Of a stretch of 64,000 bases of DNA, positions 43,225 through 53,899 are shown in pieces. The translations under genes and the position numbers were made by a program. The stretch is from NCBI GenBank assembly GCA_045617465.1, contig JAZLIQ010000003.1, forward strand, positions 124,001 through 188,000, in the 5' to 3' direction. The stretch is from Hennigella sp045617465 (GTDB lineage Bacteria > Bacillota_I > Bacilli_A > Mycoplasmatales > Mycoplasmoidaceae). The notes under the pieces are model-generated. The model was not told the origin of the DNA and made no database searches. It worked only from the letters and a program-made list of their open reading frames with translations. The number at the start of each line of letters is the position of its first letter. Position 1 is the stretch's first letter.

Positions 43225-44154
43225 TTAGTGAGTTTCCAAATCTGTATTGACATAATAGTAGCTAATTCTTTCAATTGGTGCTAAACAATATGCAAATATT
43301 GCAGTGATTTCAAGTGGATCTCCACCGACAAATTGACTAGCATTATAATCAGGAAATAAATCTAAAATTTGAAGTTCCTTTATACAATCATTGTTTAAGA
43401 CATTCAAAGAAGTTGCACAGTAATTAGCTGATTCTTTTGTAACTTTTCTTATTTTAGCAGTCTCGGTTCTGATGTAATCATAATCAACATCGTATGCTAT
43501 TTCTACCTTGAAACTTCATTTATCTTCAAGGTCTTCTAGCAATTCAATAGGTGATGATGATTGAAGTGGCACAGGCAATCATCATGCTAATTGACCATCT
43601 GATCCATTTTGTCCAAATCCAGTGTAATAATGAATAGAAAGAGGCATATTTTCAACATTTGTTGAAATTTTTAAATTAAATACATTTGAATAATCTAAGC
43701 TTATTGTTGATGCAAATGTTGCTGTTCCAGTGAATTTAAATGAACAAGACATTTCAATAGAAGATACAAATGATATTGATGGATAACCACTATTTTCTGA
43801 AATAGATATGTTTGAGATAGATGCCTTTGTGTTTGTTATATCTAAATCATATTCTTCTGTACCAGATATTACGGAGCTTAATAGCATCTGTCTTGCAAGT
43901 GATAAACCCCAATATGTACCATACTTTTCATCATTAATAAGTACATTTTGGTCTTGCTTAACAGCCTCTGCATATTCTTCAGCAGCTTCTGTTTCGTCAC
44001 ATTTTTCTGTTTCAGATATTTTTCATCCCATTGTTGAAGGCATTTGAGAATAATCAAACGAGCCTCCAGTAGTACAAGAAGTACTTAATGGGACTACAAC
44101 TGCAGCAACACTACCTAGAGTTGCTACTGGTAATAATTTCTTAATTAATTTCAT
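43225..44154 (-). CDS. Lipoprotein D, unknown function
   Basis: This 309-residue protein has signal peptide MKLIKKLLPVATLGSVAAV and lipobox LSTSC (Cys27), almost identical to B. The mature part contains MGWKISETEKCDETEAAEEY and KYGTYWGLSLARQ, again the GW motif then a W-G segment. A long beta-rich region with many Ser, Ile and Asn follows. It is first of the lipoprotein run on this strand and divergent from fumC. Function unknown. Confidence 0.82.
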
Positions 44155-44259
44155 TTTTATCCTTTCGTATCCTAAAAAGGTATACTCGCTTATTATATAT
44201 AGATATATTTATATTTATTTATTTAATTTATATATAAATCTTAATTGATTGATGTCCAT

Positions 44260-44289
44260 AAAAAACATTTATGTTTTTTAAGTTATAAT
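44260..44289 (+). promoter_or_regulatory. fumC promoter with upstream palindrome
   Basis: TATAAT (44284-44289) ends 9 nt before the fumC ATG. It is preceded by the inverted repeat AAAAAACAT-TT-ATGTTTTTT (44260-44279), which occupies the -35 region. No Shine-Dalgarno is present. Confidence 0.5.
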
Positions 44290-44298
44290 CAAATAGTT

Positions 44299-45669
44299 AT
44301 GAAAATGAAATTAATGAAGGATACTTTAGGCACCATTAAAGTTCCTGGTAATGTATTTTGAGGTGCACAAACTCAAAGAAGTAAACAAAACTTTACTATC
44401 TCTGATGAAAAAATGCCTAAACAACTTATTAAATGTATTACATACATTAAAAAAGCTTGTGCTATAGCAAACGCTAAAGTAGGCAAACTAGATAATGCTA
44501 AGAAAATTGCAATAGTAAAAGTTTGTGATGAAATCTTAGCTGGTAAACTAGCTAACAACTTCCCATTATCAATTTGACAAACTGGAAGTGGTACACAAAC
44601 TAACATGAATGTTAATGAAGTAGTAGCTTATCGTGCTAACTACTTAGCTAAAAAAGAAAAATTCATTCACCCTAATGACCATGTAAACATGAGTCAAAGT
44701 AGTAATGATGTTTTCCCAACAGCTATGCATTTAGTTATTGCAACATTAACTAAAGAAAAGTTATTGCCTAACTTGGACAAGTTAATTAAAGAACTAAAAG
44801 TTCTAGTTAAGAAAACTTGAAAGATCATTAAAGTTGGCCGTACACACTTACAAGATGCTACACCAGTTAGATTGGGTCAAGAAATCTCTGCTTGAGTTGC
44901 AATGTTAGAAAACTCAAGAGACATGATTCTTGATGCAAATAAATATGTTAACCAATTATGTATTGGTGGTACTGCTGTTGGTACTGGACTAAATACACCA
45001 AAGAACTTTGATAAATCAGTATGTGCTGAATTATCTAAAATGATTGGAATTAAATTTAGTGCTTTACCAAACAAATTCCAAGGTTTAAGCTCTAAAGATA
45101 GTGTAAGTCACTATCATGCTGCACTTAAGACTTTAGCTGAAAGCTTAATTAAGATTGCTAACGATGTTAGATTCCTAGCATCAGGACCTAACTGCGGTAT
45201 TGGCGAAATCATTATTCCAAGTAATGAACCTGGAAGTTCAATCATGCCTGGTAAGGTTAACCCAACTCAATGTGAAGCAATGATGATGCTTTGCATCAGA
45301 GTAATTGGAAACGATACTTGTGTTACATTGGGTAATGCAATGGGTAATTACCAACTTAACACATTTATGCCAATGATGATCTACTCAATCAACCAATCAA
45401 TTAACTTATTGGCTGATGGTATGGATTCATTCACAAGAAAATGTGTAATTGGTATTAAACCAAACTTAAAGAAGATTGAATACAACTTATATCGTGACTT
45501 AATGCTAGTAACTGCACTAAATGTTAAGATTGGTTATGAAAAAGCTGCTGATATTTCTAAATTAGCACAAAAAGAATCAATCACATTAAAAGAAGCAGCT
45601 AGAAAACTTGGATATCTGTCAGACAAAGAATTTGACAAGATAGTTGTTCCAAGTAAGATGGTTGGATAA
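44299..45669 (+). CDS. fumC: Fumarate hydratase class II (FumC)
   Basis: FumC interconverts fumarate and malate. The 456-residue product has the fumarase signatures WQTGSGTQTNMNVNEVVA, HPNDHVNMSQSSNDVFPTAM, GRTHLQDATPVRLGQEISAW, GGTAVGTGLNTPKNF, and the catalytic loop GSSIMPGKVNPTQCEA. The SS in SQSSND and the Q in GTQTN favour fumarase over aspartase. Several Trp codons are TGA. It lies within the lipoprotein cluster. A paralogue (49667-51100), malic enzyme and a permease lie just downstream on the other strand. Confidence 0.95.
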
Positions 45670-45673
45670 AAAG

Positions 45674-45700
45674 AAAAAGAGGTTTAACCTCTTTTTTTTA
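45674..45700. terminator. Bidirectional terminator, fumC and lipoprotein E
   Basis: The AAAAAGAGGTT/AACCTCTTTTTT hairpin lies between convergent stop codons. Confidence 0.85.
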
Positions 45701-46462
45701 TTAAACTGGAATTGCTGTGTGCAAGTAGTAAGAAGGGTAAAAGACAAAGTTTGTACCTAAAGCCATATCTGCAGCAACTAAATCAATATCTTCAGATTTA
45801 TAATCAATAGTCAATTCATCAATATCTTCTCCACCAATTTTTTCTTCATTGTAATAAGTTTCACTGTGAGAATCAATGAACAATGATCATTGTTTATCTG
45901 ATCTAAGTTTAATCATTTTTATATCATCTCTATCATACATTTTTGGTTTTATCACTCAATAATCATAACTTGCTGGAGCATTAGTTAGTCATTCTGGTTC
46001 TCATGCTACACAAAATTCAATATTATTTAATTTATATGTTGTATCTACATCCATTTCAGTGACATTTCCAGAACCATCTGTATATGTCATTTCCATAATG
46101 ATGTGATAGTCAAAGCTAATACGATGATTTGTTGGATTGATATCATTAATCTTAACATCTAATTGTAGATTAGCTGTTGGGTCATCATTGCTTTGTATGG
46201 GTGTATAAAGCATACTTGCTATAATTTCATCCATTAAGATTGCAGGGTTCTTAGATAGATCGTCAAAATAACTGTCTGTTGCTTTATTAACAGATAATGT
46301 TCCTTCTCTTGTATCTTGAAACTCTCAATCATTTATATTATCTTGAGTGACTTCATATTCCACTTTAGTGAAGTTATTTTCAGAACAAGATGTTGTTAAT
46401 GGAGCAGCAATGGCTATTGTTCCAGTTAATGCTGCAATTGGTAATAGTTTATTCAATTTCAT
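45701..46462 (-). CDS. Lipoprotein E, unknown function
   Basis: This 253-residue protein has signal peptide MKLNKLLPIAALTGTIAIA and lipobox LTTSC (Cys26), of the same type as A-D. The mature part contains DNINDWEFQDTREG then DDLSKNPAILMDEII, and the beta-rich KINDINPTNHRISFDYHI. A Shine-Dalgarno-like AAGGAATG precedes the ATG. It is separated from the A-D run by fumC. No enzymatic motif is seen. Confidence 0.8.
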
Positions 46463-46517
46463 ATTTCATTCCTTTTTCGCAAAAATTATATATATATATA
46501 GGCAAATAGCATATGAA

Positions 46518-46545
46518 AATAAAAAGAGGCTATAGCCTCTTAATA
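46518..46545 (-). terminator. Terminator of malic enzyme gene
   Basis: The palindrome AAGAGGCTATAGCCTCTT is followed on the minus strand by TTTTATTTT, 14 nt after the malic enzyme stop. Confidence 0.75.
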
Positions 46546-46558
46546 ATTTACTTACTAA

Positions 46559-47986
46559 TTATCTTTTCTTAGATTTCTTAGCTTTTTTGGGAGATTTCTT
46601 TGTTGCTTTTTTAACAGGAGCTTTTTTCTTAGTTGCTTTTGATCTAGTAAATGATTTTACATCTTGTCTGTTAGCAATGATTGCTTCAGATCCAGCAATT
46701 CTTTGATCAGCAGTAACTGGTCCTGTTTCAGCTTTTGCAGCAGCAATAAGGTTTTCGTTTGCTTCACGTTCAGCTCTTCTTGCTCTTTCTTTTCTAGCAA
46801 CCTCTTCTTTTCAACATCTAGCTACTTCTTTAGCTACTACTTCTGCTACGTTTTTGTCAATAGCTGAAGGCATGATGTTGTCAGGGTTAGGGTTTCTAAC
46901 CATTGAAGCAATTGCTCTGGCAGCAGCGTGTTTCATATCTTCAGTAATTTGTTTAGCTCTTACTGATAACGCTCCTTTGAAGATACCAGGGAATGCTTGT
47001 AAGTTGTTAATTTGGTTAGGGAAGTCTGAACGTCCTGTACCAACAATATATGCACCAGCTTGCTTTGCAATATCTGGCATGATTTCTGGAGTTGGGTTAG
47101 CCATAGCAAAGACAATTGGTTTGTTGTTCATTAACTTAATTCAGTCTGGTTTTAGGGCACCTGGAACTGAAACACCGATGAAGATGTCAGCACCTTTTAA
47201 CGCATCTGGCAATGCTCCTCTAACGGCTTTCTTGTTACCACCCTTAATAGCAGCAGCAACTTGATATTGGTTGAATTGTCTATCTGACGGATCAACAATT
47301 CCAGCACGGTCAACATATATAATGTTGCCCATACCCATATCATGTAATAGGTTACCAATAGCCATACCAGCAGAACCAGCACCATTAATAACTGTTGTAC
47401 ATTCTTCTCATTTTTTTCCAACTACACGTAGAGCATTTGTTACTGCAGCAGCAACAACAATAGCTGTACCGTGTTGATCATCGTGGAATACTGGAATATC
47501 ACAGATGTCTTTTAGTCTTCTTTCAACTTCAACACATCTTGGTGCTCCAATATCTTCTAGGTTGATACCACCAAATGAACCAGAGATTAGATAAATAGTT
47601 CTAACTAATTCGTCTACGTTCTTGCTTCTAATACAGATTGGTACTGCATCAACACCACCAAATGTCTTGAATAGAGCACATTTGCCTTCCATAACTGGCA
47701 TACCAGCTTCTGGGCCAATGTCTCCTAGACCTAATACAGCAGTGCCATCTGTAATAACGGCTATAGTATTGTTTCTGCTTGTTAAGTCTCAAGACTTATT
47801 GTAGTCTTTATGGATTTCAATACAAGGTTGCGCAACACCTGGAGTATACATTAAAGATAAGTCGTGCTTATTTTTAATTTCATACTTTACAGAAGTTGAA
47901 AGTTTACCTTTTAGTTCTTCATGCAACTTTAATGACGCTCTAGCAATAGGGGTCATATTTGCATATTGTTTTTTATTATTAGCCAT
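46559..47986 (-). CDS. Malic enzyme with lysine-rich C-terminal extension
   Basis: This enzyme decarboxylates malate to pyruvate with reduction of NAD(P). The product is 475 residues. It shows LMYTPGVAQPCIEI, the metal/active-site region DGTAVLGLGDIGPEAGMPVMEGK, VFHDDQHGTAIV, the nucleotide-binding GAGSAGMAIGNLL and FAMANPTPEI. After the core (~390 residues) the frame reads through a TGA into a charged helix rich in R, E and A. It then ends in a tail of repeated KK, PVKKATKKSPKKAKK-type, stopping at 46559. AAAGGAAA precedes the start. The tail is unusual for the family. Cofactor choice (NAD or NADP) is not clear. Confidence 0.93.
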
Positions 47987-48009
47987 ATAAATAATTTCCT
48001 TTCTAGATA

Positions 48010-49650
48010 TTATTTACTAATACTTACTGATCTTTTTGCTTTTTGTCATAACAAAGCGTGTGAATAGTCTTTGTAACGACATTTAATCAATGCATCGTTT
48101 AAGAATGGATAGCCAAGGAAGAATGCAGCAGCAGATCAGAAGACGCATGCAGCTTGTCAGTTATTTAAAGATGTTAAACCAGATACCATTGCAAAACCGA
48201 ACGAGTTAGCGTCTGTACCTTCAGCGTTTAGTGCAACTTGTGTACTAAATTGATAGAATACACAATAACCGAATGCGAAGAAACATCCAATTACAGCAAT
48301 TATTCCAAACGGAATAAAGTAACCAACCTTTTTAACTTCATTTTTACCAGTCTTACGGTTAATTAGTCCACCTAGTACAGTTGTTCCATAAATACCAAAG
48401 TAGAATAATACCGCTAATGTACTAAATCCATCATAGATATGACTAGTATCAAGAATACATGATGGAATTGCTACGGCAAAGAAAATTAACAGAATAAAGA
48501 TTGAATAAATCAATAATCCACCTAAATTTTCGTGCTTAGCAGATAATTGTTTTGCTCATTTGTAGCCAATGATTGTTTCATCATCTACTAAAGCTTGAGT
48601 GGCTCTTGTTCCAGCCATAGAATAAGAGTTAATTACTCCTAGTGTTGCTGTAACAATAGATACAGATAGAACACATACAGCAACAATGTATCCTATTTTA
48701 GAACCACATTGTCCTCAAATAGTTACTTTTAGTAATAAGTATGGGTCTCCCGTACCAACTGTAATACATCCAATAGTAATTAGGATTTGTACAACAGCAG
48801 CAAATATCATTGAAATGATAATTGATAGTGGCACATTCTTTTCTGGGTTTTCAACGTTTTTAGAAACGTTACCAATAATTAAGAATGAGTCAAATGCAAA
48901 TAGAATTGCAGGGATTGATTTAAATACACCAGTAATGTCAAATTCACCGGATTTGCCGTATTCAGTAATTACACCAACATCGCTAACCTTTGTCGGATCA
49001 ACATATTGTTGTCCTCACATTCCTGTTCCAATCATAAGACCAACAATTAATCCAATAAAGATAATCATTAGAATCGGAATGAACTTAATGAATGTTGCTC
49101 CTTTAGAAACAACTTGCCCAAATTTATTTGAGAAGAAGTTTGCAACCATAAAGGCAACAATCAATAATAAACCTATTCCCATTACGATAAGTGTTGTGAA
49201 CCTATCATAATCATTATTTCCTCATAATAATCCTGCATGGAATCTTGTTTCTCCCATTGCAGCATAATAAACTTGGAAAATAGATACCGCAGCAAATGTT
49301 GCCATAGCAACAAACTTTGCTGGAAAATAGAATGTAGATTGGGTGATGCTTACATGTCTACCAAAATTGTAACCGACCATCCTTTCAGATCATCCGGCTA
49401 ATCCAGCGTTAGGGTTTCTCATCCCTTTAACTGTAACAATTTCAGCAAAACTAAAAGCAGTAAACAAAGCAATAATAATTGCTAGTCCTCAGCTTAATAA
49501 CACACCTCAAGCATTGTAGTCGTTGTTATTAAAAACGGATCCGTTCTTGAAAAATACACCAACACCAACAACAGTGGCAATGATTAAGCTAATAGAACCA
49601 ATTAAACCAATTTTACCTGCAGTTTGTTTAGAAACTGTAGCTTTTTTCAT
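48010..49650 (-). CDS. APC-superfamily amino acid permease
   Basis: This 546-residue polytopic transporter has about 12-14 helices. The N-terminal helix 1 shows GSISLIIATVVGVGVFF with the family glycine motif. Helix 2 contains FTAFSFAEI, and the middle has AILFAFDSFLIIGNVSKNVENPEKNVP, the conserved APC loop. Many Trp are TGA. It sits between malic enzyme and the FumC/AspA paralogue on the same strand with 16-23 nt gaps, so all three form an operon. Aspartate, glutamate or a related substrate is a reasonable guess from context only. Confidence 0.88.
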
Positions 49651-49666
49651 ATTCTTTTATTTGTCC

Positions 49667-51100
49667 TTAGTTGTGGCACATCTTAGCAGGTACTACATAC
49701 TTGTCGTAGTCTTTGCTAGAAATGTAACCTAATTTGTGAGCAGCTTCCTTTAGTGTTAAACCATTACGTTGAGCATATAAAGCAATTTCTGCTGATTTGT
49801 GGTAACCAATAACGTCCTTTAAAGCTGTTACTAACATTAATGAGTTATCAACATAGTATTTCATCTTCTTAGGGTTAACTGTAATACCAGCACAACAATT
49901 CTTGTTGAATGAGTCAATGTAGTTTGCAAATCTGTTTACAGAGTCTGCGAAGTTAGCAAATTGGATTGTGCCAAATGTGTTAAGTTCGAAGTTTGCACCA
50001 CCACCTAGTCATGCAACAACAATGTCACGACCTACAACGTCAACGCACATCATAGACATACCTTCACATTGTGTAGGGTTTACTTTACCAGGCATAATAG
50101 ATGATCCTGGTTCGTTTTGAGGAATGTTAATTTCTCCAAAACCAGATCTTGGACCAGAAGCTAAGAATCTTACGTCCATAGAAATCTTATATAGGTTCAT
50201 AGCTAATGCCTTGATAGCACCATGAACGAAGATAAGAGCATCTTTAGATCATGTTGAATAGAATAAGTTTGGAACTACTCTAAATTTCTTAGCTACAGAG
50301 TAGTGTTTGTTGTTTGCTAATACTTTGTTTAAAGCATCACAACAATATTTTGCATATCCTTTCTTTAAAGGACATGTAGATCCTGTACCAACAGCAGTTG
50401 CACCCATTGTACATACGTATAATGAGTCAAGAGCTTTGATAATCATGTCTCTACCATTTTCACATGCAAATCTTCATCCAGATACTTCTTGACCAAATGT
50501 AATTGGTACAGCATCTTGAATGTGAGTTCTACCTAACTTAACTAGGTTAGCATGTTTCTTTTCAAGTTTCTTGTATGTTTCAATTAATCTATCTAGTGCA
50601 GGTAGTAATTTATTTTCTACCAAATAGATTGCACATAGGTTAGCAGAAGTTGGGTATGCATCGTTAGTAGATTGAGACATGTTAGCATGATCATTTTCAT
50701 GTACATATCCTGGTTTACCAGCAATAGCACTTGCTCTACGAGCAATTACTTCGTTAACGTTCATATTAGTTTGAGTACCAGCACCAGCTTGGTAAGAATT
50801 TGTTGGGAAGTGTTTGTCTAACTTTCCAGCCATAATTTCTTCACAAGCTTGTCTGATTAATGCAGCACGTTTGTGGTCTAATTTACCACATTTTTCGTTT
50901 GCTGTTGCAGCAGCATGTTTAACTGCTCCAAATGCATGAATTAAATCCAAGCTAACGATTTGGTCAGCAATTTGGAAGTTCTTCATACTTCTTTGAGTTT
51001 GAGCACCTCAGTAAGCTCATTTAGGAACTTTCATTTCTCCTAAAGAGTCATGCTCAATTCTGAAACCAGATTTACCTGGTTTTTTTGTTCTTTTTTTCAT
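49667..51100 (-). CDS. FumC/AspA-family lyase, second copy
   Basis: This 477-residue fumarase/aspartase-superfamily enzyme starts with a basic extension MKKRTKKPGKSGFR, then LGEMKVPKWAYWGAQTQRS. Motifs are a mix: GAGTQTNMNVNEVIARRA (fumarase-like GTQTN), NDHANMSQSTNDAYPTS (STNDAYPT as in aspartases), GRTHIQDAVPITFGQEVSGW, GATAVGTGSTCP, and the catalytic GSSIMPGKVNPTQCEG. It is the first gene of an operon with the permease and malic enzyme. AGGAG precedes the ATG. It could be a second fumarase or an aspartate ammonia-lyase; an aspartase would feed the pathway, but this is inference. Confidence 0.9.
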
Positions 51101-51142
51101 TTTAAATCTCCTGCTTTAATTATAATGTCTATTTGACTTTTT

Positions 51143-51168
51143 TATATTTAATATATATTAAATATAAT
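51143..51168 (+). promoter_or_regulatory. coaE promoter with 24-bp perfect palindrome
   Basis: A perfect palindrome at 51143-51166 (half TATATTTAATAT) overlaps the TATAAT at 51163-51168. The box ends 6 nt before ATG 51175, and no Shine-Dalgarno is present. Confidence 0.45.
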
Positions 51169-51174
51169 ATGTAT

Positions 51175-51798
51175 ATGAAAATCTGTATTACAGGTAAACC
51201 TTGTAGTGGTAAAACAACTGCAATGGAATACATTAAAAAAGCTGGATATCACACATTCATTGCTGATGAATATGTTAGATCCATTTATAAAGTTAATAAG
51301 CCTGGATACAATGCAATCAAAAAAGTTTTTGGTGCAAGATATGTCACAAAAACTGAAGTAAATCGTAAAGCATTAGGTGCATTAGTTTTTAACAACAAAA
51401 AAGCTTTAACAAAACTTAACAAATTAATGAATCCTTTAATTAGGAAAGCAATTGTTAAGTTGAACAAAAAATATGATTGATATGTTGAACTAGCAACTTA
51501 CATCTTTTATCCTCAAGATTTTGCTAATGTTTTTGATAAAGTTATTTTAATTTTTACAACTCAAAATTGAAAGAAAGAATATCAAGCCAAAAAATTTACT
51601 TACTTAAAAAAGATTCCCACATTCTTTGTGGAAAAGTCTAAAAAACACAAAGGTTCTATATTTAATATAGATAAGAAGGTCGGTTTAGACCCCATCATAA
51701 ATGTGGATATCTTTGTGAATAACTGCAAAAATAAAAATATTTTGAAAAATAATATTTTAAAAATTTGTAAGAATATAAATCAACATATTATAAAGTAG
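51175..51798 (+). CDS. coaE: Dephospho-CoA kinase
   Basis: This enzyme phosphorylates dephospho-CoA, the last step of CoA synthesis. The 207-residue product has the P-loop GKPCSGKTTA (7-16) and HTFIADEYVRSIY (the DxD-like region), then RKALGALVFNNKKALTKLNKLMNPLIR, typical of CoaE. Later residues include DKVILIFTTQNW. Two in-frame ATGs exist (51169, 51175); the second is 6 nt after TATAAT and gives the normal family N-terminus. The sequence is divergent but the gene order coaE-dnaB-dnaI is conserved in Firmicutes. Confidence 0.88.
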
Positions 51799-51863
51799 TT
51801 ACATTTAAGAAACACTTCTTTAAATTATCAAAATATTTGTATAGAAAGGATAAAGAGATTTAC

Positions 51864-52997
51864 ATGTTTAACAATTTTTTCTTTACAGTTAAAAAAGTAA
51901 ACGAATTTAAACTAAACATTAATGCTTTGTATGATCTCTATTTACCAGTAGTTGGACAAACAGCTACAAGTTTTTATGTTATCCTTTCAAATTATGTAGA
52001 AAATAATAAGGATCAAAACCTAACATTTAACTCTGATGCTATTTGCAAACAACTAAATGTTAGTAATGAACAACTATCAGTAGCAAAAGATAGATTGGAA
52101 GCTATTGGTTTACTATCTACCTTCTTATCTACTAATAATAAAAAGGATAATATCCTTATCTTTGTCTTAAAACCAGCATTAGCTTACCAAGACTTTATTG
52201 CTAACCCCAAACTTAAAACATTATTAATTAACCAAGTTGGTCCAACTAACTTTGAATATCTAGAATATAAAAATGCTCCAGAAAGTCAATTACAAGATGC
52301 AATTGAAATAACTAGAACATTTGATCAAGTCTTTAATGGTAATGAATTAAAGAATGTACACATTCTTGATTTTGAAAAACTTTACCAAAATATCCAAAAG
52401 ACTACATCTTTGCCATTGGTAATAGATGAAAACTGCAAAAACATTATTCAAGATGTTTATGCAAAATACCAAATATCATTAAAAGATATTGAATTTGTTA
52501 TTTATGACTCTATTAATGATATGGATGGCTTTAATAAAGTTAATGCCAACCTATTAATTCAAAACTTTAATAGATTAGTAAATAAACAAGTTACAGCTCC
52601 AGTACAAACTCTAAATAGAGACTTTAGACTATTTACTACTGGATTAGATAAAGAAATGGAAGATAAGATCTATTTAGATTACAAGATGTGCAATGCTGAA
52701 CTATATCTATCTATCATCTTTAAGAAACCATTAAGTTCAGAAGAAAAACAATTAGTTCATATCTTAAGAAACAAATTCCATCTTAATGATGAAATCATTA
52801 ATGTATTGGTTGACTTTAGTTTAAACAAAACTAATGGTAAACTAAACAAAAAATACCTAACTAAAGCAGCTCATACAGTTAATGGTTTAGGTTTAATTAA
52901 TGCTAAACAAGTAGTAAACCACTTAAAAAATGCTAATAAAGAAGTAAAACAATCTGTAGAAGATAAGATTGATCAATACTTCTCTAAAGGATTTTAG
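51864..52997 (+). CDS. dnaB: Replication initiation protein DnaB (helicase loader, DnaD-like)
   Basis: This is the Gram-positive DnaB/DnaD-family primosomal protein that helps load the replicative helicase. The product is 377 residues, starting at MFNNFFFTVKK. A winged-helix N-terminal domain (ALYDLYLPVVGQTATSFYVIL, DAICKQLNVSNEQLSVAKDRLEAIGLL) is followed by a C-terminal DnaD-like domain (DEIINVLVDFSLNKTNGKLNKKYLTKAAHTV). The start at 51864 follows a purine-rich AGAAAGGATAAAGAG. It is followed 2 nt later by dnaI. There is no TGA in the gene. Confidence 0.9.
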   Translation: MFNNFFFTVKKVNEFKLNINALYDLYLPVVGQTATSFYVILSNYVENNKDQNLTFNSDAICKQLNVSNEQLSVAKDRLEAIGLLSTFLSTNNKKDNILIFVLKPALAYQDFIANPKLKTLLINQVGPTNFEYLEYKNAPESQLQDAIEITRTFDQVFNGNELKNVHILDFEKLYQNIQKTTSLPLVIDENCKNIIQDVYAKYQISLKDIEFVIYDSINDMDGFNKVNANLLIQNFNRLVNKQVTAPVQTLNRDFRLFTTGLDKEMEDKIYLDYKMCNAELYLSIIFKKPLSSEEKQLVHILRNKFHLNDEIINVLVDFSLNKTNGKLNKKYLTKAAHTVNGLGLINAKQVVNHLKNANKEVKQSVEDKIDQYFSKGF

Positions 52998-52999
52998 TC

Positions 53000-53887
53000 A
53001 TGACTAAGAAAGCAAAAGACATCTTTGAAGACTACAAACCCTTCAAAGCTTTAAAACTAACAGATGCAGAAAAAGAACAATATAGAGATGTTGCTACGCA
53101 AATCTATATGAATGAAGCTGCTTGTGCTGTTTTACCAGCAGAACAATGTACTTCAGCTTCATTCCTTCATATGTGTCTAGTTCGTGATGAAGATACAGGC
53201 AAGATAGTAATTAAAACTAAATCTTGTCCTAAGAAGAAACTACAAGACAACTATTTAGTTAGACAATTTGTTGATAATAAACTAGGTTTGACATTAATCA
53301 ACAAGAAACCTGATTATCCTGTTGTTGATGTAAGAGAAGAAAAGCTAAACCAAATTCTTAAAGATTCAATTAAGAATAACGAAGTTATTGGTTTCTGTTT
53401 ACAAGGAACAGTAGGTGTAGGTAAAACATACAAGATTATTAGTTATTGTAATGATATGATCTTAACTAATAATCGAACAGTTGCTTACTTGTTCTTACCT
53501 GAAGCCGTAAGACAAATGAAAGATAACTTCTCTCTAGATAATCTAAATAACAAGAGAATTATTGATAATTGTTGTGCTGCAGATATTCTAGTATTAGATG
53601 ACTTTGGTGCAGAATACACTAATGCCTGATTCTATCTAAATGTTTTATTAGTTATTCTTAATTATCGTTGTGAACAAGAAAAACCAATTATTGTTGTTTC
53701 CAACTTAAAGATGAATAAACTAATTCAAGTATTAAAAAAGAATCTAACTAGCAAAGATGGTAAGTTAGATGCTGAAACTAAAAACATCATGATTGCTAGA
53801 TTAATAGATAGATTAGCAATGTTAGTAGATAATACTGAATATAGTTATGAAGGTCCTAGTAAACGACTAAAGAAAAAAGCCCATTAG
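53000..53887 (+). CDS. dnaI: Primosomal protein DnaI (AAA+ helicase loader)
   Basis: DnaI delivers the replicative helicase to single-stranded DNA. The product is 295 residues, read through a TGA Trp at 53627-53629. The N-terminal domain carries four Cys/His residues consistent with a zinc site (CAVLPAEQCTSASFLHMC). The AAA+ domain has Walker A GTVGVGKT near residue 136 and Walker B ILVLDDFGAEYTNA. Sensor-region IIVVSNLKMNKL and an arginine finger region (ARLIDRLAML) follow. The last codons form one arm of the terminator. Confidence 0.93.
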
Positions 53888-53899
53888 GGCTTTTTTATT
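53872..53899. terminator. Bidirectional terminator, dnaI and nucleotidase
   Basis: The AAAAAAGCCC/GGGCTTTTTT hairpin spans the dnaI stop and ends at the stop of the convergent minus-strand gene. Confidence 0.85.

Noticed and set aside
46854..47264. Plus-strand 136-codon frame opposite malic enzyme
   Set aside because: It is a shadow of the conserved malic enzyme frame and has no start signals.
47197..47421. Second minus-strand frame inside malic enzyme
   Set aside because: It is out of frame with the conserved protein and is explained by codon bias.
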